A DNA stretch of 64,000 nucleotides from Cupriavidus sp. D39 (GTDB lineage Bacteria > Pseudomonadota > Gammaproteobacteria > Burkholderiales > Burkholderiaceae): contig NZ_JAPNLE010000011.1 in NCBI RefSeq assembly GCF_026627925.1, positions 1 through 64,000 of the forward strand, given 5' to 3'. A program made the position numbers and the translations under genes. Shown here in pieces: positions 7,584-16,873 of the stretch; the stretch's first letter is position 1; each line of letters begins with the position of its first letter. The notes under the pieces were generated by a model. That model was given only the letters and a program-made list of their open reading frames with translations, had not been told where the DNA came from and did not search any database.

Positions 7584-10175
7584 ATGAATCATTGGTACGA
7601 ACCTTTGCGCAGCCTTGTGAGCCTCGGCTCGCAGGCTGGCAAGATCGCAAATATGGGCGAGCTGCACGCCGCCAGGCAGCAGCATCTCTCCCAATTCTTC
7701 ACCCCCGACTTGATCGCGCGCTTGATGTGGTCGGTCGTGGCCGATTGGACGCCGAATCGCAAGGTGTCGATTCTGGACAACTCGGTAGGCTCCGGCCGCC
7801 TCTTACAGTTCGCCGACCCCGCTCGACACGTGGTTTTCGGTGTTGACGTGCATGTACCAACGATCGAAGCGGTGCAGGGAACGTTCGAGGCCGCGGGTTT
7901 CGAAGGAAGCTTTCGGCACGCGGGAATGGAAGACATTCACCCAACGCGGTTCGACGTGGCCTTGATCAATCCGCCGTTCTCGATCCACCTGGAGTCTCCT
8001 CACCTGAAGCCCTTTGGGCTGACGCATTGGGGGCGGTTTGGGCCGAACACCAGTGCGGTCAGCCACGAGTATGCGCTGCAGCAGGCGCTGGATGCCGCAC
8101 AGGTTGTCGTGGCCTTGCTGCCCATGAGTTTCGTCGAACGGACCCTCGAGGCCGAGCTGCATAGCTGGACAGATCCCGCAGTCGACATGCTCACGCGGCT
8201 CGTCGGTGTATTCGAGTTGCCAGCCAATGCCTTTCGGGAGGAGGGTGCGGAAGTGCGCACAGGAATTGCCGTGTTTGGGCGGTATCGCAGCCACGGCAAG
8301 AAGGTGGTCCGGGAGAAGGTCAAAACCCTGGATTCGGCTTTGCCTACCCTGGATCTAAATTGGGACGATCGCAAGTATGGTGATCCACGGCTGAATCACC
8401 AGTTGCTGGATGAGGAAGGCCCCGCCATCACAAGGGCTGTTACCTCGCAGAAACGGGTACGCATTGGCCACGACGGCAGACGGATCGTGCTGGGCTTTGA
8501 CTGCGGCTTCACCGAAGCCATGGTCTTGAACCGGATCTTCGAACGGCGGATCGTAGCTCTGGACGGGCAACGCCTTCCCAAGGGCTTCCGGTACGCAGGG
8601 CAAGCCCGGCTCGATCTCGAAGCCTACATGGTGCAGGCTGACCCGATGGCTGCGTTCGATGGATTGCTGCGCTTGATTCGCAGCGCTGGCGGCGAGCCTG
8701 TCCTTGCAAAGGGCTTTTTGGCCCACTTCGGTGCCCGTTTGCGGCGCAGCCTGCGCCAGGCCACGCCATTGCGGCATATTGCCTGGATCGCGGGCTCGGC
8801 GTCTGCCGAGACACTGGAAGGGATAGCACGCAAGACCTTCTGCGTCGATCGCACTCGCTGGGGCAGCCCGGTGGTAAAGACGGGAGAAACGCTGACGTTT
8901 GCCCGTACAGACGGCGGTCGCTATACCTATGAGCGGGCGGGGCAGAGTTATACCGTGTCCCTGGACGAGCTGAACGCACTGGCACTGGTCGAGAACCAAT
9001 CCGAGGGGTGGGAAGCTGTGCACGAGGGGCTTCGCACTCGGTATCCGGAGATGGCGGCCGCCCTGCACGCACGGGCCCGTGCGCTGGGCATTGATCGTTG
9101 GCTGGACTGGGAATTCCAGCAGGATGACCTGGTCGAGTTGTTGCTCAAGCCTCTGGGAACGGTCGTGGCATGGGAACAGGGTTGCGGCAAGTCCCGGCTG
9201 GCGGTGGCACTGATTCTGCTGTCGGGGGTTAGGCACGGCCTGATCGTGGTCGAATCTCGGCTCATCAGCGAACTGCAAAAGGAGTTCGCCAAGCTGGATT
9301 TGCCATGCGAGGCGGTGCACATCATCAACGGACCAGAGGACCTGGGCACGTTAAGCCGCATCAACCTGATCTCCTATGAGCGCTTGCGCATGGTGGTAGA
9401 CCGACGGCAGTCTTTGCGGGCTACCTACGCGCATCGTCTACGCCGGCGGATCGGATTGCTGGTGGCGGACGAAGGCGAGCGGTTGGCCAATCCCATGAGC
9501 GACCAGAGCCGCGCCCTATGGCAACTGTCTGCCCGCCGGCGATACGTTCTCACCGGCAGCCCGATACCGAACTATCCGCGCGATGTGTTCGGCTTGATCG
9601 CGTTCACTGGTGGGGACGGTACCGCGGCGCAGCCTTACGGCTACCGGCGTGGGTATCTGCAATCCAGCTGGCTAGCGACGGTACAGCATGCGGTGCGCGG
9701 CATTGAACAGTTCCGGAACGACTTCGTCGTGCTCGAATGGGTCACCTGGCAGTTTGCGGAAAGCCTGCAGGACGGGGCGAAGCGGGAGGTGCCCAAGATC
9801 GGCAATCTGCCGCTGTATCGCCAGATGCTGGCGCCGCACGTGAAGCGCCGGCTGGTCTGCGAACCGGAAGTGGCTCGGTACATCCAGATCGACGACCCGA
9901 TATCGGAGGTTGTTGAGACGGAATGGGATCCCGGCCACCTTGCGGTGTATATGAAGGCGGCCGACGAGTTCGCTGATTGGTACCGGACCGTCCGCGGGGA
10001 TGGGAGGGCAAACAACCTGCTGACCATCCTGGCCAGGATTCGCGCCGTGCACTTCGCTGCCAACTATCCGCAACACGGCCTGGACGGCGTCGAGCGGCTT
10101 CATCAGTTGACCAGCAAGCAACGGGCGGTGATTGATCGCATGGAGGAAATCTCGGTAGCCCCCGTGGCAGACTAG
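7584..10175 (+). CDS. DNA methyltransferase-helicase fusion, C-terminally truncated
   Basis: 863 aa from MNHWYEPLR. The N-terminal third is an N6-adenine-type methyltransferase fold: SAM-binding motif I ILDNSVGSGR near residue 64 and catalytic motif IV INPPFS near residue 127. From about residue 520 a SNF2-like ATPase follows: Walker A WEQGCGKSRLA, Walker B LLVADEGERLANP and motif III YVLTGSPIPNYP. The second RecA-like lobe, with motifs V and VI, is missing; the frame ends VAPVAD just before transposon debris, so the gene appears truncated. Such methylase/helicase fusions are known from phages and conjugative elements, where roles in anti-restriction or DNA modification are assumed. The start at 7584 follows a GGAG-like site. 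Confidence 0.75.
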   Translation: MNHWYEPLRSLVSLGSQAGKIANMGELHAARQQHLSQFFTPDLIARLMWSVVADWTPNRKVSILDNSVGSGRLLQFADPARHVVFGVDVHVPTIEAVQGTFEAAGFEGSFRHAGMEDIHPTRFDVALINPPFSIHLESPHLKPFGLTHWGRFGPNTSAVSHEYALQQALDAAQVVVALLPMSFVERTLEAELHSWTDPAVDMLTRLVGVFELPANAFREEGAEVRTGIAVFGRYRSHGKKVVREKVKTLDSALPTLDLNWDDRKYGDPRLNHQLLDEEGPAITRAVTSQKRVRIGHDGRRIVLGFDCGFTEAMVLNRIFERRIVALDGQRLPKGFRYAGQARLDLEAYMVQADPMAAFDGLLRLIRSAGGEPVLAKGFLAHFGARLRRSLRQATPLRHIAWIAGSASAETLEGIARKTFCVDRTRWGSPVVKTGETLTFARTDGGRYTYERAGQSYTVSLDELNALALVENQSEGWEAVHEGLRTRYPEMAAALHARARALGIDRWLDWEFQQDDLVELLLKPLGTVVAWEQGCGKSRLAVALILLSGVRHGLIVVESRLISELQKEFAKLDLPCEAVHIINGPEDLGTLSRINLISYERLRMVVDRRQSLRATYAHRLRRRIGLLVADEGERLANPMSDQSRALWQLSARRRYVLTGSPIPNYPRDVFGLIAFTGGDGTAAQPYGYRRGYLQSSWLATVQHAVRGIEQFRNDFVVLEWVTWQFAESLQDGAKREVPKIGNLPLYRQMLAPHVKRRLVCEPEVARYIQIDDPISEVVETEWDPGHLAVYMKAADEFADWYRTVRGDGRANNLLTILARIRAVHFAANYPQHGLDGVERLHQLTSKQRAVIDRMEEISVAPVAD

Positions 10176-10218
10176 TTGACGCCTCTAAATTCTTTTCAAG
10201 AGAAAGATAGAGGCATAG

Positions 10219-10335
10219 ATGAAAGCAAAGTATTCTTCGGCATTCATAGAGCAGGCGCGGGTCAAGGCGTATTCCCGCGGAGAGCGGACAGTACATGCCG
10301 TGGCGGAAGATCTGAACGTCAGCTATCACACCTTA
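10219..10335 (+). pseudogene. Transposase OrfA-like fragment
   Basis: About 39 codons (MKAKYSSAFIEQARVKAYSR, then TVHAVAEDLNVSYHTL) resemble the helix-turn-helix N-terminus of an IS OrfA. The frame is cut at the left end of the IS that begins at 10336. The short spacer 10176-10218 holds the inverted GCCTCTA/TAGAGGC pair. Confidence 0.5.
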
Positions 10336-10356
10336 ACTGGACAGTGCCAAGTTCTT

Positions 10357-11775
10357 CTACGCTGCCCGCTGCATGGGTGGCCAATCGTGGAGGGGACCGT
10401 CTTGGCGCCTATATTTGTCGAGGATTTTCGTGAGGCCTGGTACCGAACTGCAAGTCGCGAAAAATGTTGGCAGGCCTGAGCGCAGGGCGTTTGCCACGAC
10501 CAGTTCCGATGGAGGCATCGCGACATTCATGGTGCGCAGCCAACTCCAAAATCCATGCCAAACCTTCGCTGTGTGGTTTATGGCCAGGTGCAGCAGGAGT
10601 CCCTGTGCGACGGCGCCGAGCTGCACATAGGCATGGAAGGCGCGCATCTTTCGGCGCACGCCATCGCGGTACTCTTGTGATTCTCGGTGCAGATACTGGT
10701 CGCCACTGCCGCGGCGCAGCGGCTTCATGCCGGCCATCCAAAAGTGATAGGCATATGCACCCAGCACATGCACCGCTTGACGAAACCCCAATTCGATTTT
10801 GAAACGGTAGCCGTAAAGCGACAGAATCTGCAATGGTTCAAGTGTCAAGTCGGTACAGAGCAGGAAAATTGTGCCTCGCTGGGGATGGTGAACGATCACG
10901 AAACGCACCAACCGGCCAACGGGTCGCCACATCAAATTCAGCGCGCGATACCGCAGCGTCACGTTGCTGTCGCCGTAGACTGGACTTGGTGCGCTGGTGA
11001 AGGCGCCTTCGTCGCTGGCCAGGTCCTTGAGGCGCACCTTGCTCCCATAGATGGCAGGGCGTCCCTTGCCTCGTCGCTCAGGCTGAGCAGCAGGCAGATA
11101 GGCTACCGCATTGCTTTTGGCGCGCGAAATCAGGTGATGCCCAGCTGCCAAAAGAGGGGCAATAACCTTGGCGCTGGCGTAATATGCATCGGCAACAAGC
11201 AGCACCTGGCGATCCATGTCAGTGGCCACACGCTTGAGCAATTTCACCAACTTATCAAGCAGCGTGGACGAGTCACGATTGGAGAACACCAGCCCTTCGT
11301 GAATGCGCGAGGTCAGCGGCACTGCTGCCACTTGCCCCGCTGCGGAGTGCACCAACAAAGATATCGCCTGTAGCGAATGACCCATGATGTACTCGGGCTT
11401 GGTGTTCGAAGCCGACTGCTGATGTAACAACTTCACGCCCGGCATGCGTTTGCCCTCCTTGGGTGCCTTGATGCCGTCGGCAAGCAGAACCACGCGCGAG
11501 CCGATCTCGAACGGCTGAAACAGCTTGAGGCACAGGCGCGACCAGCAAGCAGTCAGCACATCCAAGTCCAAAGCGTCGCTATGAAACAGGTGCAGAAAGC
11601 GGTGATATGCCGCATCGCCGAAGTTGAGTAGACGCACAAAGCTGGTGACCCCTGCATTGTCGCTGCGACAGCAAAGACCGACCAGAGTAAGCAGCATCCA
11701 GAGAAACGTTCGTGCACGAGAACAGGCGGGGCGAAGCTCAGCAACGGCGGCGAGCCAGTGGGACCAAAGAGTCAT
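10357..11775 (-). CDS. tnpA: DDE transposase (IS4-like, family not fixed)
   Basis: 472 aa from MTLWSHWLAAVAEL. Probable catalytic acidic residues lie in VVLLADGIK, VLLVADAYYAS and YRFKIELGFRQ, the last being a YREK-like block typical of IS4-type DDE enzymes. The stop codon falls in the left terminal repeat. Frame intact. The exact IS family was not assigned. Confidence 0.8.
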   Translation of the reverse strand: MTLWSHWLAAVAELRPACSRARTFLWMLLTLVGLCCRSDNAGVTSFVRLLNFGDAAYHRFLHLFHSDALDLDVLTACWSRLCLKLFQPFEIGSRVVLLADGIKAPKEGKRMPGVKLLHQQSASNTKPEYIMGHSLQAISLLVHSAAGQVAAVPLTSRIHEGLVFSNRDSSTLLDKLVKLLKRVATDMDRQVLLVADAYYASAKVIAPLLAAGHHLISRAKSNAVAYLPAAQPERRGKGRPAIYGSKVRLKDLASDEGAFTSAPSPVYGDSNVTLRYRALNLMWRPVGRLVRFVIVHHPQRGTIFLLCTDLTLEPLQILSLYGYRFKIELGFRQAVHVLGAYAYHFWMAGMKPLRRGSGDQYLHRESQEYRDGVRRKMRAFHAYVQLGAVAQGLLLHLAINHTAKVWHGFWSWLRTMNVAMPPSELVVANALRSGLPTFFATCSSVPGLTKILDKYRRQDGPLHDWPPMQRAA

Positions 11776-11868
11776 CAGAAAGTTTTTTGATAATTATCCG
11801 ATAGCACTATAATACTATCGGTAAAATCTGAAAAACTTTTGTCACACGAAACCGTGGAAGTTCAAGTC

Positions 11869-12213
11869 ATGAGCACTCGTCGCGAAGCAACGTTGGAAAA
11901 GCAGATAGAGAAGACCAAACAACAATTGGTCGAGATAGGCGACATGCGTCCGGGCACACTGTCAACGCAGTACAACGTATGCGGCAAAGCGGGGTGCCGT
12001 TGCAAGGCAACGCCGCCGCAAAAGCATGGTCCCTATTACCAGGTCAGCTATACGCGCAAGGGGAAGAGCGGCAGCAAATTCGTGAAGAAGGAGGATTTGC
12101 CAGAGGTGCGCCGTCAACTGAAAAACTTTGAGCGCATGAAGATCCTGTTGGATCGCTGGATCGACCTATCGATGGAGTTGTCAACTTTGCGGCTGGCCAA
12201 AACCGGGGACTGA
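11869..12213 (+). CDS. DUF6788-family IS passenger protein
   Basis: 114 aa from MSTRREATLEK. A basic, helical N-terminus (KQIEKTKQQLVEIG) is followed by a Cys-containing core, YNVCGKAGCRCKATPPQKHG, then YYQVSYTRKGK. Family members usually sit beside transposases and have no known biochemical role; the paired cysteines suggest metal or nucleic-acid binding. Transcribed divergently from the transposase. An upstream ATG at 11839 is also in frame. Confidence 0.7.
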   Translation: MSTRREATLEKQIEKTKQQLVEIGDMRPGTLSTQYNVCGKAGCRCKATPPQKHGPYYQVSYTRKGKSGSKFVKKEDLPEVRRQLKNFERMKILLDRWIDLSMELSTLRLAKTGD

Positions 12214-12242
12214 GCTACCGGAAGAACTTGGCACTGTCCAGT

Positions 12243-13449
12243 ACCAACGGAAGAACCTGGAAATCGCCTGGGGGCGAGTAAGGGCCAACCGGGGCAGCGG
12301 CGGTGTAGATGGAATCAGCGTGGCGGACTTCGCTGAGCAGGCGGACCAGCAACTGGACCGCCTGCAAGCGGAATTGCGCACGCGCACCTATCAACCGCAA
12401 CCGGTCAGGCAGGTCTCGATCCCGAAGATGGGTAAGCCGGGAGAGTTTCGTAAACTGGGAATTCCGTCGATCTACGATCGCGTGTGCCAGCAAGCGTTGC
12501 TCAACCGGCTGGAGCCCCTCTTCGAGCCGATATTCGACGATGCCAACTTCGGCTATCGGCGAGGGCGATCGACACACGACGCTCTGCGCAAGATCTGGAA
12601 GGAGATCGAAGGCGGTAGGGAATGGATTGTAGACGCCGACCTCAAAGATTTTTTGGGTCGGTGGATCATGACAAACTACTGTCGCTCATTGCCCGACGCA
12701 TTTCCGACGGTCGGGTGCTGGGGCTGATCAAGGCGATGCTCAAAGCTGGCAGCTTTGGCGAGGGCCGCCTCTTCCCGAGTGAGCGTGGAACGCCGCAAGG
12801 TGGGGTAGCATCACCTTTGCTAAGCAATATTCTCCTGACGCCGTTTGATCAGGAGATGCGACGCAGGGGCTATCAGCTTACCCGTTACGCGGATGATTGG
12901 GTAATCACCTGCTCATCCAAGGCGGAAGCGCATGCCGCGATTGCGGCGGCGACGAAGATCCTGACCGCACTGGGCGTACAACTGCATCCGCAGAAGACGC
13001 GAATCGTGCATGTTCGATTTGGATTCGAGTTTCTCGGCTACAAGATCAAGCGCGGGCGGCAGTTGTCGCTGCCCGCAGCCAAGATCCGCAGTGGCGTTCG
13101 ATCGGGTGCGCTGTATGCGTATCCTCGAGAGAAATCGGTTCAGCGGCTCATGGATCAGGTGCGTCGTCTCACACAGCGGTGCGTCCCGCTTCGAACGCGG
13201 GAACTGATTGATCGTCTCAATCCCATCTTGCGGGGCTGGGGGCACTACTACAAGCGCTCTCACGTCCGAAAGCTCTTCAACCGACTCGACCGATGGATCG
13301 TGCGGCGATTATGGTCGCACCGACTAAAACGCTGGCGCAATACGGGCTGGAAAGTATTGCCCACGGCTCGGCTGTACGGGGAGTTCGGGTTGGTGAACCT
13401 TGTGCAATTGATACCTTCTATTGCTTCTCAGCATGCTGCATCTTCGTGA
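12243..13449 (+). pseudogene. ltrA: Group II intron reverse transcriptase/maturase A, 5' truncated and frameshifted
   Basis: Reverse transcriptase blocks read in order: FRKLGIPSIYDRVCQQAL, FGYRRGRSTHDAL, a catalytic-core TPQGGVASPLLSN, the active site YADDW, then the maturase X-domain (LNPILRGWGHYY). The 5' part of the ORF and ribozyme domains I-III are missing because the IS end at 12242 abuts it. At the T-run 12649-12654 one T is lacking: DLKDFLGRW is read where DLKDFFGSVDHD is expected. Whether that is biological or a base-call error cannot be told. The intron is dead in any case for want of its 5' half. Confidence 0.8.
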
Positions 13450-13450
13450 A

Positions 13451-13481
13451 AGCTGCATGCCGGAAAACGGCACGTGCAGTT
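13451..13481 (+). ncRNA. Group II intron domain V (intron A)
   Basis: A 31-base hairpin with the hallmarks of domain V: catalytic triad AGC at 13451-13453, lower stem, two-base CG bulge at 13473-13474 on the 3' arm, and a GAAA-type loop at 13463-13467. It follows the stop of RT A directly and overlaps the first in-frame ATG (13457) of the next RT ORF. Confidence 0.75.
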
Positions 13482-14985
13482 TGTGCGGCGGACGGAGGCC
13501 AGCGCGCAAGCGCGCCTCCTCCGACCCAACAGCGACGAAGCCCGCGAACAAGGCCTGGAAACGGGCTGCGGAGTGGGTGGAGCCAAGGGCGGGGACCAAG
13601 GGGAACACGGGTCAGCCACACACGCGCCGGGCACAGAACCGGGCAAGCGTGTCACAGGGGTTGGAACGTGTACGGCAAGCGGCAAAGCAGCGGAAGAAGG
13701 AACGGTTTACCGCGCTTATGCACCATATCACGATCGACAGGCTTCGGGATTCGTTCTTTGCGCTTAAACGCAATGCGGCCCCCGGAGTGGACGGCGTGAC
13801 GTGGCGGTACTACGAGGCGGGACTGGAAGAACATCTCCAGCGCTTGCACGCGCAAGTACAGAGCGGAGCGTATCGGGCGCTGCCCGTTCGGCGGCAGTAC
13901 ATACCGAAGCCGGATGGCAAGCAGCGTCCGTTGGGGATTGCGGCGCTGGAGGATAAGATTGTCCAGCGCGCGGTGGTTGACGTGCTCAACGGGATATACG
14001 AGACAGATTTCCTCGGTTTCTCGTACGGGTTCCGGCCCGGGCGTAGCCAGCACGATGCGCTGGACGCGCTGGCAACGGCGATCACCAGCACCCCGGTGAA
14101 CTGGATTTTAGACGCCGACATTCGGAGCTTCTTCGACTCGGTCAGCCAGGATTGGCTGATCCGATTCATGGAGCACCGGATTGGCGATCCACGCATCATC
14201 CGCCTTGTGCGCAAGTGGCTCAAGGCGGGCGTCCTGGAGGACGGAGAATGGAGCGTCAGTGAAGAAGGCACGCCACAGGGGCTGTGATTTCGCCCCTGCT
14301 CGCGAACGTCTATCTGCACTACGTCTTCGATCTCTGGGCTAACCGGTGGCGACGGCGCGAAGCCAAGGGCAACGTCATCATCTCGCGGTACGCGGATGAT
14401 GTGGTGGTCGGCTTTGAGCACGAAGCTGACGCGCGGCACTTCTGGGATGCGATGCGACTGAGGTTGGAGGAGTTCTCGCTGGTGCTTCACCCGGACAAGA
14501 CGCGGCTGCTTGAGTTTGGCCGCAATGCAGCGGGCAGGCGCAAGCGGCATGGTCTTGGCCGACCGGAGACCTTCTCGTTCCTGGGCCTCGTCTATATCTG
14601 TGGCAAATCCCGTCGCGGTGCCTTCCAGCTTCAGCGGAAGACCCGTGGCGACCGCATGCAGGCGAAACTCAGGCAAATTAAGGAGGAGTTACGGCGGCGC
14701 ATGCATGAACCAATACCCATCCAAGGGCACTGGCTCAGGCAAGTGGTACGCGGCTATTTTGCGTACCACGCGGTTCCTACGAACTCGCGGGCGCTCGTGG
14801 CATTTCGTTATCACGTTACCAATCTCTGGCGGCGCTCGCTGCGGCGGCGCAGCCAGAAAGATGCCATGACGTGGGCGCGGATGACCCGGCTCGCCGATGA
14901 CTGGCTCCCGAGACCTCGAATTCTTCATCCGTGGCCCAGCGACAGATTCGCCGTCAAACACCCAAGGTGGGAGCCCGGTGCCTGA
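13457..14985 (+). pseudogene. ltrA: Group II intron reverse transcriptase/maturase B, frameshifted
   Basis: The second intron-encoded protein follows in tandem. It has PLGIAALEDKIVQRAVV, GFSYGFRPGRSQHDAL, SRYADDVVVGF and a maturase X region (WLRQVVRGYFAYHAVPTNS), ending HPRWEPGA. At the G-run 14278-14281 one G is missing: TPQGL-stop is read where TPQGAVISPLL is expected. The ATG at 13457 lies within the domain V hairpin of intron A; a later ATG at 13717 (MHHITIDRL) is the more natural RT start. About 500 residues if corrected. Confidence 0.8.
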
Positions 14986-15042
14986 ATTGGGCACGCCGGG
15001 ATCTGTGCGGGGGTGCCCAGCAATGAGCATTCCTACCGCGAT
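14971..15042 (+). ncRNA. Domains V-VI and 3' end of group II intron B
   Basis: GAGCCCGGTGCC pairs with GGGCA-CG-CCGGG: AGC triad at 14972-14974 and a CG bulge, a domain V that overlaps the 3' end of RT B. Domain VI follows, and the intron probably ends CTACCGCGAT at 15042. The same 3' sequence recurs at 28142-28197. Bases 15043-15234 after it hold no gene I can support. Confidence 0.65.
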
Positions 15043-15234
15043 ATTTTGCATCCCCCACACCCCTGCCGCCTCTACGAGGCGGTCATTGCCTGCAAGAAGA
15101 GAGGTTCACGCGTCCGGGCGGCGAGAGGTTCGCCACTTCGTGGGCCTGAAGGCCAGTCTGCCGGCGTGCTCATGCGCGATGCGGGTTCCGCTTGAGGCGG
15201 GCGTAGCGCGGATAGCGCCCGTCAAGCATTTCTT

Positions 15235-15477
15235 CTATCGCATGCAGGCGGTCTCCGTCCTCAGGGTCAGGGGGCACTCCAGCAGGTTTGTGTCTGCACA
15301 GAAACGCATGATTTCCGACAGCAGCGCTTCGCGCCGCGGCGGTGGGAAATGCAGGCGTCTGGCTTTGGTCCAGCAGCGATAGCCGGCATGGGTGAGGGCA
15401 AGCAGGGCGTCGGGCGTGCCATCGAGGTTGGCAGCGAGGGCCTTGGCTTCCAACTGCAGGGGGATGGTGATAGTCAT
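15235..15477 (-). CDS. Small hypothetical protein, 80 aa
   Basis: Starts MTITIPLQLEAKALAANLDG, its ATG overlapping the stop of the upstream DUF6884-like gene (ATGA-type), so the two are translationally coupled. Contains GYRCWTKARRLHFPPP and ends ETACMR. Likely soluble; no family recognised. Genes of this type occur in conjugative-element cargo. Confidence 0.55.
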   Translation of the reverse strand: MTITIPLQLEAKALAANLDGTPDALLALTHAGYRCWTKARRLHFPPPRREALLSEIMRFCADTNLLECPLTLRTETACMR

Positions 15478-16351
15478 TGGCTCGGCTGGAGATTCGTCAG
15501 GGCAATCCAACGGGAAGCAATGTGCGCGCGGTTTCCCGTTCCTTCCTCGACATCGGCTTCGGCGGTCAGGCCACTCGGTCCTTGGAAAAGGGCCCGGATG
15601 GTTGCCCAACGGGGCGCAATGCCAGGCAGGTGTCGGTAGGCGTGAATGACGCGCTCGCCCACCGTGAACGGCCCAGCGCGGCGGAAATAGGGCAGCCCGT
15701 TGGGAAAGTGCCCGATCTCTTCGGAGAGTTCATTGCCTAGGCCGTCCAGATACTGGCCGAGCTGGGAGCGCTGCATCCCGATGCCGCCGCTGGTTTCCAT
15801 GATCGTCGGTGCGCTGCCAGCACCGACCTGACGCGCCAATCGCTCCACGGCCGCACGCATCACCCGACGGTAGTGCATGCCGCCGGCGAGAAAGACCGGG
15901 CCGACCTGGTCGGGCCACACCGCACCGGCCATCGCGGTCGACAGGTCCGAGACCATGATCTCCGCGCGATCCGCAGTCATACGGGCATCGTAGGGGGCAA
16001 TCTCCGCGTCCGGCTGGATAAAGCCATGCTGTGCCGAGAGAATGATGACCTGGGGCTGCGCATCGGCTCGCACGTGCGCGCGAAACGTTTCATACATGAC
16101 GCCGCGGGGGCGGGGCGGTTGAGTTTCGTGGCGGAGCAGGCCATCAGCACCAACGGGCGAGCCATTGATCGTGCGACGGATCCGCGAGCAAGCTCGTCGA
16201 AGAGGTTGAGTTGGGGGAGTGGGCCCGCATCGAAAGCACCTGGGTGATGAACGTGCATCCAATCTACCCGGGCGGGGCTGAAGTCAAGGTCGGTTCGTCG
16301 AAGCCCGTCAAATGTCGCGGCCGGCGCGTTTGGTATTGCGTGCACCGACAA
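15474..16351 (-). pseudogene. DUF6884-like protein, frameshifted
   Basis: The first frame (MSVHAIPNAPAATFDGL... PLVLMACSATKLNRPAPA) carries the signature MACSATKLNRPAPA of DUF6884-type proteins. The second frame continues RGVMYETFRAHVRA... QVIILSAQHGFIQPDAEIAPYD. The switch lies in the G-run around 16106-16110 and needs one base. Together about 290 residues. Members are found in phages and mobile elements, with function unproven. The remainder (FLAGGMHYRRVMRAAVERL) is intact to the stop at 15474. Confidence 0.65.
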
Positions 16352-16783
16352 TCGAGGCTTCGCTGCGCGTCGCCAACTCCGGAATTGGCATCTGCATCAT
16401 GTTGCGAGCAGCCTCGCGTATCGCGCTCGTGAGGCACTCACGTTTGCCAGCCAGGTCAAGACTCCCATGGTCCCGGATCAAGCGGGTCGCGTTGAAGCGC
16501 CAAGCGGGAAGCCGTGCGGTGGCTCCGGACTCGGGTGCCGCGCTGATGCCGACGGTGGCGTGGCACACATGGTCCATTCCCAGTTGAACCGTATCGTAGT
16601 GAATCACTAGGACCGTGCCGGCGGCACTAAAAAGCGCTCGAACTCGGTCGAAATCAAATCCTGCACGACGGCGCCTGGATTACCTACCGGCTCGTCGCCG
16701 TAGGCGAGGACGCCAAGAGCTAATGCAGGCGGGGCGGGGTGGCAAAGGTGAGGGCGGCGCTAATTGCGGCGATGGTGCTACGC
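16308..16783 (-). pseudogene. Exported hypothetical protein, broken by frameshifts
   Basis: A Shine-Dalgarno AGGAG precedes MRSTIAAISAALTFAT, a signal-peptide-like start at 16783. Reading then needs two small frame corrections, near 16722 and 16605, to join ALALGVLAYGDEPVGNPG... and VIHYDTVQLGMDHVCHATVG..., which ends at 16308. The whole would be a roughly 155-aa periplasmic or exported protein. The 3' end overlaps the DUF6884-like gene. No family recognised; the join is inferred from continuity of sense, not homology. Confidence 0.45.
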
Positions 16784-16873
16784 ATTTATTTCTCCTGACG
16801 GATGAAGGTCCTTCGGCTTCCAAGCCGGAACCTTGAGTGCTCAGTCTGTCAGGATGCCCTCCCACCAGCGAAG

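Larger units (their letters stand above)
10336..12242 (+). mobile_element. Insertion sequence with transposase and DUF6788 passenger
   Basis: A 22-bp perfect inverted repeat bounds 1907 bp: 10336-10357 starts ACTGGACAGTGCC, and 12221-12242 is its complement. It holds a minus-strand transposase and a divergent plus-strand small gene, with an AT-rich shared promoter gap at about 11776-11868. No target duplication is visible. The left flank is an OrfA fragment and the right flank is inside a group II intron ORF, so the insertion was followed by deletion or recombination. Confidence 0.85.

Noticed and set aside
8355..9320. 321-aa minus-strand ORF opposite the methyltransferase-helicase
   Set aside because: Antisense shadow; the sense strand has all the helicase motifs.
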